Shown: one piece after another, positions 26,676 through 34,737 of the stretch | How positions within the stretch are numbered: the stretch's first letter is position 1 | How the letters are laid out: every line of letters starts with the position of its first letter | Assembly: GCF_008629675.1 (NCBI RefSeq) | Contig: NZ_VWOX01000027.1 | Span: forward strand, 1-58,457 | Direction: 5' to 3' | DNA length: 58,457 nucleotides | Origin: Roseiconus nitratireducens | GTDB taxonomy: Bacteria > Planctomycetota > Planctomycetia > Pirellulales > Pirellulaceae | Program-made: the position numbers and the translations under genes | The notes under the pieces: generated by a model | What the model was told of the DNA's origin: nothing | Seen by the model: only the letters and a program-made list of their open reading frames with translations | Database searches by the model: none

Positions 26676-26861
26676 ATGAAATTTTGGATATTGTCGGGTC
26701 TGCTAGTCGCCCTTGGTTGCTTCCTCGTGCCCGGTTGTGGTGACGATCAAAACCGCGTCGTCGAACAGCCCGATGCGGCACAGCTGAAAGCGAAACAGGA
26801 AGAGTTCGCCGCGTTTCAAAAACGGATGTCGCAACAATCAAAGCTGCCAGGCGCAAGGTAG
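26676..26861 (+). CDS. Small lipoprotein next to DUF1559 gene
   Basis: A 61-residue protein with a lipoprotein signal (MKFWILSGLLVALGCFLVPGCGDD, lipobox V-P-G-C) and a charged, probably helical remainder (AAQLKAKQEEFAAFQKRMS). The start at 26676 is preferred to an ATG at 26658 because it begins directly at the signal peptide. It stands 92 bp behind the third DUF1559 gene, as the 54-residue lipoprotein stands behind the first, although the two mature parts are not alike in sequence. Function unknown. Confidence 0.75.
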   Translation: MKFWILSGLLVALGCFLVPGCGDDQNRVVEQPDAAQLKAKQEEFAAFQKRMSQQSKLPGAR

Positions 26862-27087
26862 CTCTCCGGGCGGTTTCTTGACGCCCGACGAACGATGATC
26901 GACGACCTTCACCCGGCGCGGTCTGGAGAGGGGTGGACGACAACGGGCTGCCGGGGAGGGTGCTTGGCAAATCGGATCTGCTAAATTGCAAGCCGGGTGC
27001 CAATCCGATCGTTGGCTCCCGCCACCCTTCCGATTGTCGCCTTGTTCCTCGTTCGCGTCTGTGCCCACTGCCTGCCCCCGCCCGCCC

Positions 27088-28641
27088 GTGTTCACGAAAG
27101 GTCACCTGCCGTCTGCTTTCCCTGCCGTTGTGCTCAGCTTGGTCGCTTCGATCGCCGGCTGTGAATCTCGGCAGACCGAGTTTGCAAGCGAGCGACTATC
27201 ACAAGTGCTTGATCCGGTCGACGCACCGCACGACGCCGCCGCGATCAAAGCCTTTTGTGGCGATTGCCACTTGGTCCCCCAATCGCATCGATTCGACAAG
27301 GGCCGCTGGAGAGAAGAGGTCGAGCAGGGTTTCCGGCTGTACGCCAATTCAGGGCGGGACGACCTGGTCCCGCCAGACTTTGATGCAACGCTGGCCTTTT
27401 TCCGAGACACCGCGCCCGACGAGCTCGAATTCCATCCGCACGACAGCCAGCCCGACACGCGATTCCAGCGACAGGAGTACGAATTGATCGGCCAGCCGGA
27501 GCTGATCGGGATCTCGAATGTGGTTGAGACCCGCCCAAGTGACGCCTCCGCCTCGTCGGTGCAATTTGCCATGACCGACGTTTGGACCGGAAACGTTTCG
27601 ACGGTCGATCAATTGGATTCCACGTCGACGACCTTGCGTGCCAATGTGATCGCCAAGGTTGCTCACCCCGCCCACATCGAACCGGCGGACCTGGACGGTG
27701 ATCAGGCGACGGACTTCGTCGTCGCCGACCTTGGCAATTACGCACCGGACGAACAAACGAACGAAGGCACGTTGTGGATGCTTCGAAATCAAGGCGGCGG
27801 GAGCTTTCGGCGGCACCCTTTGAAACTCGGGCTTTCCCGCGTGGCCAGCGTCCGTTCCCTAGACCACGACGGAGACGGCGATGTCGACCTGGTCGTCTCT
27901 GACTTTGGTCTGCATTTCGTTGGCTCCATCTACTTATTGACCAACGAATCCACAGTGAACGGGATTCCCAAATTCAGCTGGTCGGTTCTGGACGACCGTC
28001 CCGGCGCGATCGATACCCCGATTGTGGATTTCAATGGTGACGGGCGTCCGGACATTGTGACTCTGGTCTCCCAGCATCACGAAGTGGTCGATCTGCATTT
28101 GAACCTGGGTGGCGGCAAGTTCGAATCGCATCAGCTGCATCAGGCCCCCGACCCGGCGTACGGTTCCAGCTCCATCGAAGTTGTCGACCTGGATGCCGAC
28201 GGTGACCTGGATGTCGTCTTCACCAACGGCGACACCTTGGACGACTTCTTGGCCAAGCCGTACCATGCAATTCATTGGTTGGAAAACCAGGGATCCTATC
28301 CATTCAAACATCACCAAATCGCAACGATGCCGGGCGTTTACTGCGCCCGCACCGGAGATCTTGATCTGGACGGAGATCTGGACATCGTCGCCGTCGCGAT
28401 GTTGGGCGAGAAAGAAATGTCAAAGCAACCCTCGGGGACTTTCCAGGGCGTGATCTGGTTGGAACAAACGTCTGGCGGCCAGTTTCGGCGGCATCACATG
28501 CTGGTGAATGAGTGTGATGCGATGGCTTGCCAATTGCTGGACTGGGACGCCGACGGAGACTTGGACGTTCTGGTCCCACCGGCAAACAACTCACAGCGTG
28601 TGAGCAAGACGCTGGCCGTGTACGTGAATCAAACACGGTAA
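27088..28641 (+). CDS. VCBS/FG-GAP repeat lipoprotein with a CxxCH motif
   Basis: A 517-residue exported beta-propeller protein. The GTG at 27088 gives a lipoprotein signal (FPAVVLSLVASIAGCES, lipobox A-G-C25). No Shine-Dalgarno is visible, so an upstream TTG or other start cannot be excluded. Residues 57-61 are CGDCH, a c-type haem-binding-like motif, in a short segment that resembles the start of a cytochrome domain. Six calcium-binding FG-GAP repeats follow, each with D-x-D-x-D-G type loops (DLDGDQATD, DHDGDGDVD, DFNGDGRPD, DLDADGDLD, DLDLDGDLD, DWDADGDLD). The next gene, a TPR membrane protein, starts only 9 bp downstream. Confidence 0.8.
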   Translation: MFTKGHLPSAFPAVVLSLVASIAGCESRQTEFASERLSQVLDPVDAPHDAAAIKAFCGDCHLVPQSHRFDKGRWREEVEQGFRLYANSGRDDLVPPDFDATLAFFRDTAPDELEFHPHDSQPDTRFQRQEYELIGQPELIGISNVVETRPSDASASSVQFAMTDVWTGNVSTVDQLDSTSTTLRANVIAKVAHPAHIEPADLDGDQATDFVVADLGNYAPDEQTNEGTLWMLRNQGGGSFRRHPLKLGLSRVASVRSLDHDGDGDVDLVVSDFGLHFVGSIYLLTNESTVNGIPKFSWSVLDDRPGAIDTPIVDFNGDGRPDIVTLVSQHHEVVDLHLNLGGGKFESHQLHQAPDPAYGSSSIEVVDLDADGDLDVVFTNGDTLDDFLAKPYHAIHWLENQGSYPFKHHQIATMPGVYCARTGDLDLDGDLDIVAVAMLGEKEMSKQPSGTFQGVIWLEQTSGGQFRRHHMLVNECDAMACQLLDWDADGDLDVLVPPANNSQRVSKTLAVYVNQTR

Positions 28642-28650
28642 TCGACCGCA

Positions 28651-30060
28651 ATGGGACGCAAAAAACCAACACGGGAGTCTCGTCCGAAGCGGACACCCCC
28701 ATCGACAGGATCGGCCGGGGAACCTTCGGAAAGTCGATCAAACGGTTCACCTGAACGCCGGGTTGGTCGCGGCGTGATCGTGTTGGCTGTCGCAGCAATT
28801 GTCATCGCGGTCGGGTTCGTCGCGTGGATGGGAACGCACCAAATCCTGGCCCGATATTGGGCGGCCAAAGGAGCCGGTGCCGTCGCGGTAAGACAACTTG
28901 ACCGTGCCGAGGCCGACTTCCAAAAGGCGGTTTCCTACGATCCGAATCTGGGCGCGGGCAAAATCGGCCTCGCCCGCGTGGCTCGATTGCGCGGACAATT
29001 CAATCGTGCCCGCGAGATCCTTCAACAACTGGCATCGGCTGGCATTGCCTCGGAAGGCACCAACCGCGAGCTTCTGCTCGTCCAGATTCATGAGGGCCGA
29101 GCCAGAGAGCTGTACGGCAACTTTTCCCGCTTGATCTCACAGCGTCCGGACGACGTCGACGCGGTCTGGCAGGCCTTTGTGGACGGTTTCGAGTTCTCCG
29201 GCGAAGCAGAACTGGCAAGGGAACTTGCGTCCAACTGGCTGAAGGAATCCCCGGACAGCCCCCTCGCGCACCTGTCCATGGCACAGCTGGCGATGGAGCG
29301 GGACGAATTTGAACCAGCCGAAAGGCATTTTGCTTTGGCCGCACAGCTCCAGCCCCAGTTGATCACGGCATGGCAGGGGCTGATGCGTGTCAGCACCATC
29401 AACTACCAACATCGTGACGCCTTACTTTACAGCGAGCAGGTATTGGCGTTGGACCCGCAAAACATCGAAGCGCAGGTCCGTAAAGCCGATTGCTTGCTGG
29501 TCCTGCATCGTGACCAGGAAGCGATGCGTGAGTTCGAAGGCGCGTTGGAAAGTCATTCAAACAACTTTTCGGTCCGCTACGAATTGGCCTCGCTGCTGCT
29601 CAAACACGACCAGGCGGACCGTGCGTTGGAAGTGATGAAGCCGCTGACGGCCGAATTCAGTGACGATGTTGCGATCAATTACCTGATGGCGGTCGCACAC
29701 CAGCAGCTCGGCAATGACGAAGCGGCGGAACCGTACCTACAGAAACACCTGGACGGACGCCAGGCGTTGAATCGCCTGACGGAAATGAAATTCCGCACGG
29801 AGCCCGGTGACCGCGACTTCTCGTTTTGCAAAACCGTGGGCTTGGCCTATTTGAGGTACCAATGGGACGCCGCATTTCCTTGGCTGGACCAAGCCGTACG
29901 GATCAACCCAATGGACCCCGAGGTGCAGCAGGCGTTGGGCGATTTCGCCCACAAACGGGGCGACGGGGAATTGGCCAATAGGTACCATCGCCAAGCCGAT
30001 CTGGTGCGACAGATGCTCCGTCGCGGGCATGCGGGCCCCGGCCTGCCTCCGCCCCGTTGA
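28651..30060 (+). CDS. TPR repeat membrane protein
   Basis: A 469-residue protein with a basic, disordered N-terminus and one TM helix at about 41-61 (GVIVLAVAAIVIAVGFVAWM). A long alpha-helical array of tetratricopeptide-like repeats follows. Repeats are recognisable in AVAVRQLDRAEADFQKAVSYDPN, LSMAQLAMERDEFEPAERHF and LLYSEQVLALDPQNIEAQVR. The TPR part should face the periplasm and serve as a scaffold. It begins 9 bp after the VCBS lipoprotein and is probably co-transcribed with it. The partner protein is not known. Confidence 0.82.
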   Translation: MGRKKPTRESRPKRTPPSTGSAGEPSESRSNGSPERRVGRGVIVLAVAAIVIAVGFVAWMGTHQILARYWAAKGAGAVAVRQLDRAEADFQKAVSYDPNLGAGKIGLARVARLRGQFNRAREILQQLASAGIASEGTNRELLLVQIHEGRARELYGNFSRLISQRPDDVDAVWQAFVDGFEFSGEAELARELASNWLKESPDSPLAHLSMAQLAMERDEFEPAERHFALAAQLQPQLITAWQGLMRVSTINYQHRDALLYSEQVLALDPQNIEAQVRKADCLLVLHRDQEAMREFEGALESHSNNFSVRYELASLLLKHDQADRALEVMKPLTAEFSDDVAINYLMAVAHQQLGNDEAAEPYLQKHLDGRQALNRLTEMKFRTEPGDRDFSFCKTVGLAYLRYQWDAAFPWLDQAVRINPMDPEVQQALGDFAHKRGDGELANRYHRQADLVRQMLRRGHAGPGLPPPR

Positions 30061-30130
30061 CCCGCCCACGCAAAGTCCGCATGAAGGCGATCAGCCACAG
30101 AGCCCACCGAGGACACCGAGAAGCCAGCGT

Positions 30131-30270
30131 GTGCTCTGTCCCCGGATGGTGCTCTGTCCCCGGTTGGTGCTCTGATTCGGGGCAACGCCCCGATGTTTGC
30201 CCAGCCCAGCCCGAAGGGCTGGGTAAAACGGCCAAAAAGAAAACTTAGGGCCAACGGCCCGGCCGTTGAC
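30131..30270 (+). repeat. Dispersed triple-hairpin element, copy A
   Basis: Starts with tandem copies of a GTGCTCTGTCCCCGG-type unit about 18 nt long. Three triloop hairpins follow: CGGGGC-AAC-GCCCCG (30178-30192), CCCAGCCC-GAA-GGGCTGGG (30205-30223) and GGGCC-AAC-GGCCC (30248-30260). A second copy with the same internal spacing is at 51234-51387. It lies 71 bp after the TPR gene, in a convergent intergenic space, and may act as a transcription end or mRNA-stabilising element. Open frames through it are artefacts. Confidence 0.85.
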
Positions 30271-30293
30271 TTGCGACGATCCGGGCCTGCCGA

Positions 30294-31583
30294 TCATTGA
30301 ATCGTGGTGCAGCCGCCTTCCGTGCGATTGGCGGCTTCTACAAACCGCTGCAGCGTGACGGGCGCCAGGTCGACGTTCATCATAAAAGAGGAATAGGCCA
30401 ATGACGCAGCAAGACGGTCGGTGTCGCGGGCCCAGGGAGGTACGTAGCGGGGTGGATCAATGAAACCGTTCTCAAAGTATGGGGCTAACGTGATCGTATC
30501 GCTCATTGCCAGCCTCCCGGCGAAAAGACGGTTCAAGATCTGAGGCTGGTTGTCGCGGATTGCGACGTTCATCAAGACGTGGGCTTCCATGAGCCCCTTC
30601 AGGTAAGCGCTGTCTTTTGTGAATGCGATCCGTCCGCGAACATCGCCACCGCGAAAGATGCGTTGCGTCGACTTGTAGGCCTCCCGCTCGACTTGTCCCC
30701 CGTCCAGAAACAGCTTGAAGCATTCGATGAAGTCTGCTCCCTCCAGAACCCGTTGCAACGCCTTGATCCGCAAGGCCAGCCGGCGAAGACGGTTGATGTC
30801 GATCGACCGAGTCACAAGCTCGGCAAAGACCGCGATCCCCTCCTGCGTCCGCGTCGTGCGCGGCGCACCCAGACTAAGGACCTTGAGGTTCACTTGCCTA
30901 CGACCGTTGATAGCGGTGGCAGTGTGAACCAACGCCTCGTGCTGATAGAGCTGATCGAAGTCAAGCTGTGAGAAAAGAGCGGAACCACGAATCCGAATCC
31001 GTGTTGTTCCGGCAATTGCCTTAGAAGACAACTGGTCGTCAACCACAATCCGGATCTGGTCATCCACAAAATAGTCATCGACGGCTTTTTGCAGTCGCTC
31101 AGCAAAAAGCGCTGCGGGCAAATCTGCCTGTGCCGGTGTGATGTGACTGGCCCGCATCAAGTGGTCGGTCTTCTGCAGCAAGAACGTCGCGGCATCGATC
31201 CCGGAAAATGACTGTGTCGCGTACACATCATCCGGACGTCCGTAAAGGTGAATGGACCGCTCGGTGAACTCTGGCGTCCCCGCTGCCATGAGCATGCGTG
31301 CGGCCTCACCGTAGCTAAACGCCGTCCGCCGAAGATACTGGAGCAGGACATCGTCGCCGTCACAACGGCTGACGTAATCGTCTATCCCTTCAATCGTGTC
31401 CGTCCAGTCCGGAACGCTGATCTCGATGTCCGGCAGGGAAGGGCGACCCGCACGCCAACCTTCAAGAAAAACATGCTCGACCGAATCAGGCCAGTTGAGA
31501 TACTTCAGAACATTGATCGGCTTCGCCAGCCGAATGAGTTCAGAATCCAGCTCAACGAGGCGTTGCTTGAATTCAGGTGTCAT
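30294..31583 (-). CDS. DUF1704/MATCAP-type zinc metallopeptidase-like protein
   Basis: A 429-residue cytoplasmic protein. It contains the HExxxH zinc motif as YQHEALVHTATAING, and downstream TRTQEGIAVFAELVT, a QEG(L/I)A signature that gives the bacterial family its name (flavohaemoglobin expression-modulating QEGLA motif proteins). The eukaryotic relatives are the MATCAP tyrosine carboxypeptidases. The N-terminal 150 residues are a helical domain typical of the family. No signal peptide is present. The substrate in bacteria is unknown. It is divergent from the sigma-54 activator gene, with a 490-bp gap between them. Confidence 0.82.
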   Translation of the reverse strand: MTPEFKQRLVELDSELIRLAKPINVLKYLNWPDSVEHVFLEGWRAGRPSLPDIEISVPDWTDTIEGIDDYVSRCDGDDVLLQYLRRTAFSYGEAARMLMAAGTPEFTERSIHLYGRPDDVYATQSFSGIDAATFLLQKTDHLMRASHITPAQADLPAALFAERLQKAVDDYFVDDQIRIVVDDQLSSKAIAGTTRIRIRGSALFSQLDFDQLYQHEALVHTATAINGRRQVNLKVLSLGAPRTTRTQEGIAVFAELVTRSIDINRLRRLALRIKALQRVLEGADFIECFKLFLDGGQVEREAYKSTQRIFRGGDVRGRIAFTKDSAYLKGLMEAHVLMNVAIRDNQPQILNRLFAGRLAMSDTITLAPYFENGFIDPPRYVPPWARDTDRLAASLAYSSFMMNVDLAPVTLQRFVEAANRTEGGCTTIQ

Positions 31584-32073
31584 TGGCGTGAATTCCAGGA
31601 GTCATCTCACTCACGCGACGCCGCGAGGAAAGGGCAGCGGATTGCGATGGTCTCTGTGCCGTGACCACGGTCCCGGTCGCCCTCATCATCCCATTCGAAT
31701 TCATCGCCGCCAAGAGATCCTGGCACAAACTTGAGAACACATCGAGCGTCACAAGATCAGGGTCTCAGATTCAATTCGGTAGTCGACCCCGTGCCAGCCA
31801 AACCATGGCTGGAGCGTCCGTTATCACAACGTGTTCTGTAACGGACGTCGCGACGACCCTGGATGTGCCGACGACCATCGGACCGAACGTACTGAATCCA
31901 AAATGGAACTTCTTCGGGACGTGCCCGAAATCCCCGTTTGACGTCGCGTGTCCTTGCCGGGGCGTTCAGGCCTCTGCTCGCATTCGGTGGCACGTGCGGC
32001 CTCCCAAACAATCAAACCTCCGATATACTGGAGCCGGTGAATTCCTGGGAGTCATCTGAATCGAAGACGTGCG
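31584..32073. other. Intergenic region with direct and inverted repeats
   Basis: A 490-bp divergent gap. A 20-nt sequence (GTGAATTCCAGGAGTCATCT, 31588-31607) recurs as a 21-nt near copy at 32037-32057, next to the activator start. A 9-bp inverted repeat, CGTCCGTTA at 31815-31823 and TAACGGACG at 31839-31847, sits in the middle. A CTCC-N8-GGAG half-site pair lies at 32018-32033. An open frame at 31661-32059 has no recognisable protein features and is not called. Confidence 0.6.
32018..32033 (+). promoter_or_regulatory. Candidate binding site upstream of the sigma-54 activator gene
   Basis: CTCCGATATACTGGAG, an inverted pair CTCC-N8-GGAG ending 40 bp before the activator ATG. It differs from the site at 34148-34163 (CTCCAATATGCTGGAG) at only two of sixteen positions, both A/G changes. 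By position it could mediate autoregulation (inference). Confidence 0.5.
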
Positions 32074-34059
32074 ATGGGCAACGCGAAAACGGCATCATTG
32101 AAGAACCAGGCCGGTGGTCTCGACGACATCACCAGGATGGATTATCAGCTGCTCTTCGATCGTACTCCGGTCGGCATTTACGTGGTCCAGGCGGGGCGTT
32201 TCCACTACGTCAATCCTGCGCTGGGTCAGATACTGGGCCGCTTGCCCAAGACAGTTCATAGCCAGCCGCTTTCGAGTTTCATTCATCCCGACGATCGTGT
32301 GGTTGCGGAAGACTGCAGGCGGCGGCGGGACAGGGAAACATGGTCGATCCGCTTTCAGACACGAATGATTCAAGCAGACGGGAAGCCTGTTGCCGTTGAA
32401 GTGGTAGAATCGCTTTTCAACGATGGATCACGCGTGGACCATTCGGACGGACCAGCGTTCGTCGGAGTGGTGATCGACATGACGGATCGCGGACAGGCAG
32501 ACAAGGAGGCCCGGCAGCGGCTCAACTTTGAGCAATTACTTGCCAACCTCTCCGCACGATTCGTCAATCTGCCGGGCGATCAGATAGACGGGCAGATTGA
32601 CGCAAGCCTGAAATCCCTCGTGGAGTTCTTGGGGAATGATCGTAGCACACTCGTCGAGGTTGAAGGCGACGACGAGCATGTGATGATCACACATTCGTTT
32701 GCCGTTCCGGGCTGCCAACCGTTTCCGATCGGTCCATTCCCGGTCGCAAGATTACCTTGGTTCATCAACGAATTCCTCAGTGGCCGCGATGTATTTGTTC
32801 GTGTCATCCCCGACGACCTCCCTCCCGAGGCAACGGATGAACGAAAGTATTGCCGGGAGCACGGAATTCAGTCTAACGTGACCGTGCCCCTGAAGGCGGG
32901 AGGTGAATTGCTCGGCGGGCTGACCTTTGCGTTCATCCGCAATCAATGCGAATGGCCAAGCGAAATCATTGTCAGACTGGGCCTGATCGGCGAGGTTTTC
33001 GCAAATGCACTCCTACGGCGGCGCACCGAGCAAGCATTGCAGAAGGCGATCGAAGAGAAGAATCGTCTCAGACGGCAGTTGGAGCAGGAGAACCTGTACC
33101 TTCGCGAGCAGGTCATCCTCAAGCACCAACACGGGCGAATCGTGGGGCATAGTGACGCGATCACACGGGTACTCGCTGATGTTGAGCGTGTCGCAACGAC
33201 CGATGCGCCCGTTTTATTGACCGGAGAGACCGGGACGGGCAAAGAATTGCTGGCGCAATCGATCCACGAGCTGAGTAATCGCAAGGACCGTCCCATGATT
33301 GTCGTGAACTGTGCATCGCTTCCGGCGACGCTGGTCGAAAGCGAATTATTCGGCCGCACCGCCGGCGCCTACACGGGCGCCGCCTCTGCGCAGGTCGGTC
33401 GCTTCGAATTGGCTGACGGTTCGACGCTGTTTCTTGACGAGATTGGTGAGTTCCCGCTTGAACTACAGGCGAAACTGCTGCGAGTCTTACAGGATGGCCA
33501 CTTCGAGCGTTTGGGCGCGGCCAAAACAATCTCGGTCGACGTACGGATCGTCGCAGCTACGAACCGAGACCTTGAAGCCGCCATGTCCGAGAACAGGTTT
33601 CGCGCCGACCTCTATCACCGATTAAATGTCTTTCCAATCCGCGTGCCGCCATTACGCGATCGCCGCGACGACATTCCGCCGCTCACCTGGGCGTTCGTCG
33701 AAGCGTTCGGGCGACGGATGGGGAAATCCATCCAGTGCATTCCGCGCAAAACGATGCAGCAGTTGCAAGATTACGGATGGCCGGGCAACGTCCGGGAGTT
33801 GAGCAACACCATTGAACGCGCGATGATCCTTACGGGCGGTGACACGTTGCATATCGAGATCCCAGCAATGTCTCGCGATGGCTCCGCTTCTCACAAGACG
33901 CTTAAGGAAGTCGAGCGAGAACAAATCCTACGCGTGCTGGCGGAAACAGGCTGGCGGATCCGCGGAACCGGGGGAGCAGCCGCCCGTTTGGACGTCAAGC
34001 CGACAACGCTGGAAGCACGGATGGCAAGACTAGGAATCACCCGGCCGAATCGGTCGTAG
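32074..34059 (+). CDS. Sigma-54-dependent activator with PAS and GAF sensor domains
   Basis: A 661-residue cytoplasmic enhancer-binding protein. PAS domain at about 22-135 (QLLFDRTPVGIYVVQAGRFHY, then FIHPDD). GAF domain at about 150-315. A coiled linker runs to about 350. The AAA+ domain has Walker A GETGTGKE (384-391), loop GAYTGA (431-436, a Phe-to-Tyr variant of the sigma-54-contacting GAFTGA) and Walker B TLFLDE (451-456). The sensor-II region reads YGWPGNVREL. A C-terminal Fis-type HTH ends LEARMARLGI. The arrangement recalls FhlA-type regulators. There is no receiver domain, so activation is likely by ligand or redox signal. A sigma-54 promoter and palindromic site lie just downstream. 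Confidence 0.93.
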   Translation: MGNAKTASLKNQAGGLDDITRMDYQLLFDRTPVGIYVVQAGRFHYVNPALGQILGRLPKTVHSQPLSSFIHPDDRVVAEDCRRRRDRETWSIRFQTRMIQADGKPVAVEVVESLFNDGSRVDHSDGPAFVGVVIDMTDRGQADKEARQRLNFEQLLANLSARFVNLPGDQIDGQIDASLKSLVEFLGNDRSTLVEVEGDDEHVMITHSFAVPGCQPFPIGPFPVARLPWFINEFLSGRDVFVRVIPDDLPPEATDERKYCREHGIQSNVTVPLKAGGELLGGLTFAFIRNQCEWPSEIIVRLGLIGEVFANALLRRRTEQALQKAIEEKNRLRRQLEQENLYLREQVILKHQHGRIVGHSDAITRVLADVERVATTDAPVLLTGETGTGKELLAQSIHELSNRKDRPMIVVNCASLPATLVESELFGRTAGAYTGAASAQVGRFELADGSTLFLDEIGEFPLELQAKLLRVLQDGHFERLGAAKTISVDVRIVAATNRDLEAAMSENRFRADLYHRLNVFPIRVPPLRDRRDDIPPLTWAFVEAFGRRMGKSIQCIPRKTMQQLQDYGWPGNVRELSNTIERAMILTGGDTLHIEIPAMSRDGSASHKTLKEVEREQILRVLAETGWRIRGTGGAAARLDVKPTTLEARMARLGITRPNRS

Positions 34060-34147
34060 GCACGAGCAGCGATGGCGGCATGCCATGCAGTCTTCCTGGC
34101 GGCGTGTGACCCTCGGGCGATGGCGATGGTGAGGCCCCTGACCAAAT

Positions 34148-34174
34148 CTCCAATATGCTGGAGAATCTCCAGCA
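34148..34174 (+). promoter_or_regulatory. Candidate upstream activator sequence (enhancer)
   Basis: Holds a perfect 19-bp palindrome, TGCTGGAGAATCTCCAGCA (34156-34174), overlapped by a second inverted pair CTCC-N8-GGAG (34148-34163). Together they give three alternating CTCC/GGAG half-sites. The palindrome centre is about 120 bp before the -12 element of the sigma-54 promoter, a normal enhancer distance. The adjacent activator is the obvious candidate to bind it. It has no T-tract, so a terminator is less likely. Confidence 0.65.
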
Positions 34175-34271
34175 CTTGGGGCGCCGCGCGGACCCTCAAG
34201 CATCCACCTCCGTCTCTCTAAGCTGTTGCTGCAGTACGATTTGCCTCGCCTGTTGGCCGGCTGCTCCAAAT

Positions 34272-34287
34272 CGGCACAACGCTTGCT
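34272..34287 (+). promoter_or_regulatory. Sigma-54 (-24/-12) promoter
   Basis: CGGCACAACGCTTGCT matches the consensus TGGCACR-N4-TTGCW at every fixed position except the first T. The invariant GG (34273-34274) and GC (34285-34286) are separated by exactly 10 nt. Transcription would start near 34298, about 70 bp before the ABM gene. It lies directly behind the gene for a sigma-54 activator. Confidence 0.82.
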
Positions 34288-34366
34288 TACCGCGTTTCAA
34301 ACGTAAGCAAAACTGTGCCTGTCGAGATGACCCGTTGTATCGGATATGCGAGGTGAGGGAGGTCAC

Positions 34367-34699
34367 ATGCTCCAAGCCGTGTTGCGATTGGTAGCACCAC
34401 CGGACAAGCGGGATGAGATTCTCCGGGTCTTCAGCGGCATGTCCGGTCCCACGGAAGTCACCAAAGGGTGCCGACGTTGCAGAGTACTTTGCGATGTAAA
34501 CAATGACGATGCGATCATCTACTGGGTGCAGTGGGACACACGCGAAGAATTGGAAGACCACCTCCGGTCGGAACGGTTCCGCAAGCTTATTCCCTACATC
34601 GAAATGTCCTTGGAACCGCCCGAAGTCGAGATCAGCCAACTGGACGTGATCGGCGGTATTGAGATCGTTGTATCGGCGATTGAAGCGCGTCATTCCTGA
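34367..34699 (+). CDS. Antibiotic biosynthesis monooxygenase (ABM) domain protein
   Basis: A 110-residue ferredoxin-like fold protein: MLQAVLRLVAPPDKRDEILRVFSG, a central CRVLCDVNNDDAIIYWVQWDTREELEDHLRS, and a closing EVEISQLDVIGG. These are the strand-helix pattern and the (W)-D-T-R-E-E-L-E-D-H-L segment of ABM/YgiN-like proteins, which act on quinones or serve as dimeric redox or detoxification proteins. The start at 34367 is supported by GGGAGG 5 nt upstream; an ATG at 34346 is an alternative. First gene after the sigma-54 promoter. Confidence 0.83.
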   Translation: MLQAVLRLVAPPDKRDEILRVFSGMSGPTEVTKGCRRCRVLCDVNNDDAIIYWVQWDTREELEDHLRSERFRKLIPYIEMSLEPPEVEISQLDVIGGIEIVVSAIEARHS

Positions 34700-34737
34700 T
34701 CCAGTCGCCATGCCTTTTTCCGTTGGGAGTTGAAATA

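Noticed and set aside
26986..27087. Extension of the VCBS protein to an upstream TTG
   Set aside because: It adds a proline- and cysteine-rich segment without a leader; the GTG start gives a clean lipobox instead.
30057..30248. Reading frame through the dispersed element encoding a GQRPDVCPAQPEGLGK-like peptide
   Set aside because: The same peptide appears in the second copy only because the DNA repeat does; it is a non-coding repeat.
31711..31740. TGGCACA-like -24 element before the activator
   Set aside because: Ten bases after GG there is AG instead of GC, so the -12 element is missing.
31661..32059. A 132-codon frame upstream of the activator
   Set aside because: No ribosome site, signal or motif; composition looks non-coding and it runs through the direct repeats.
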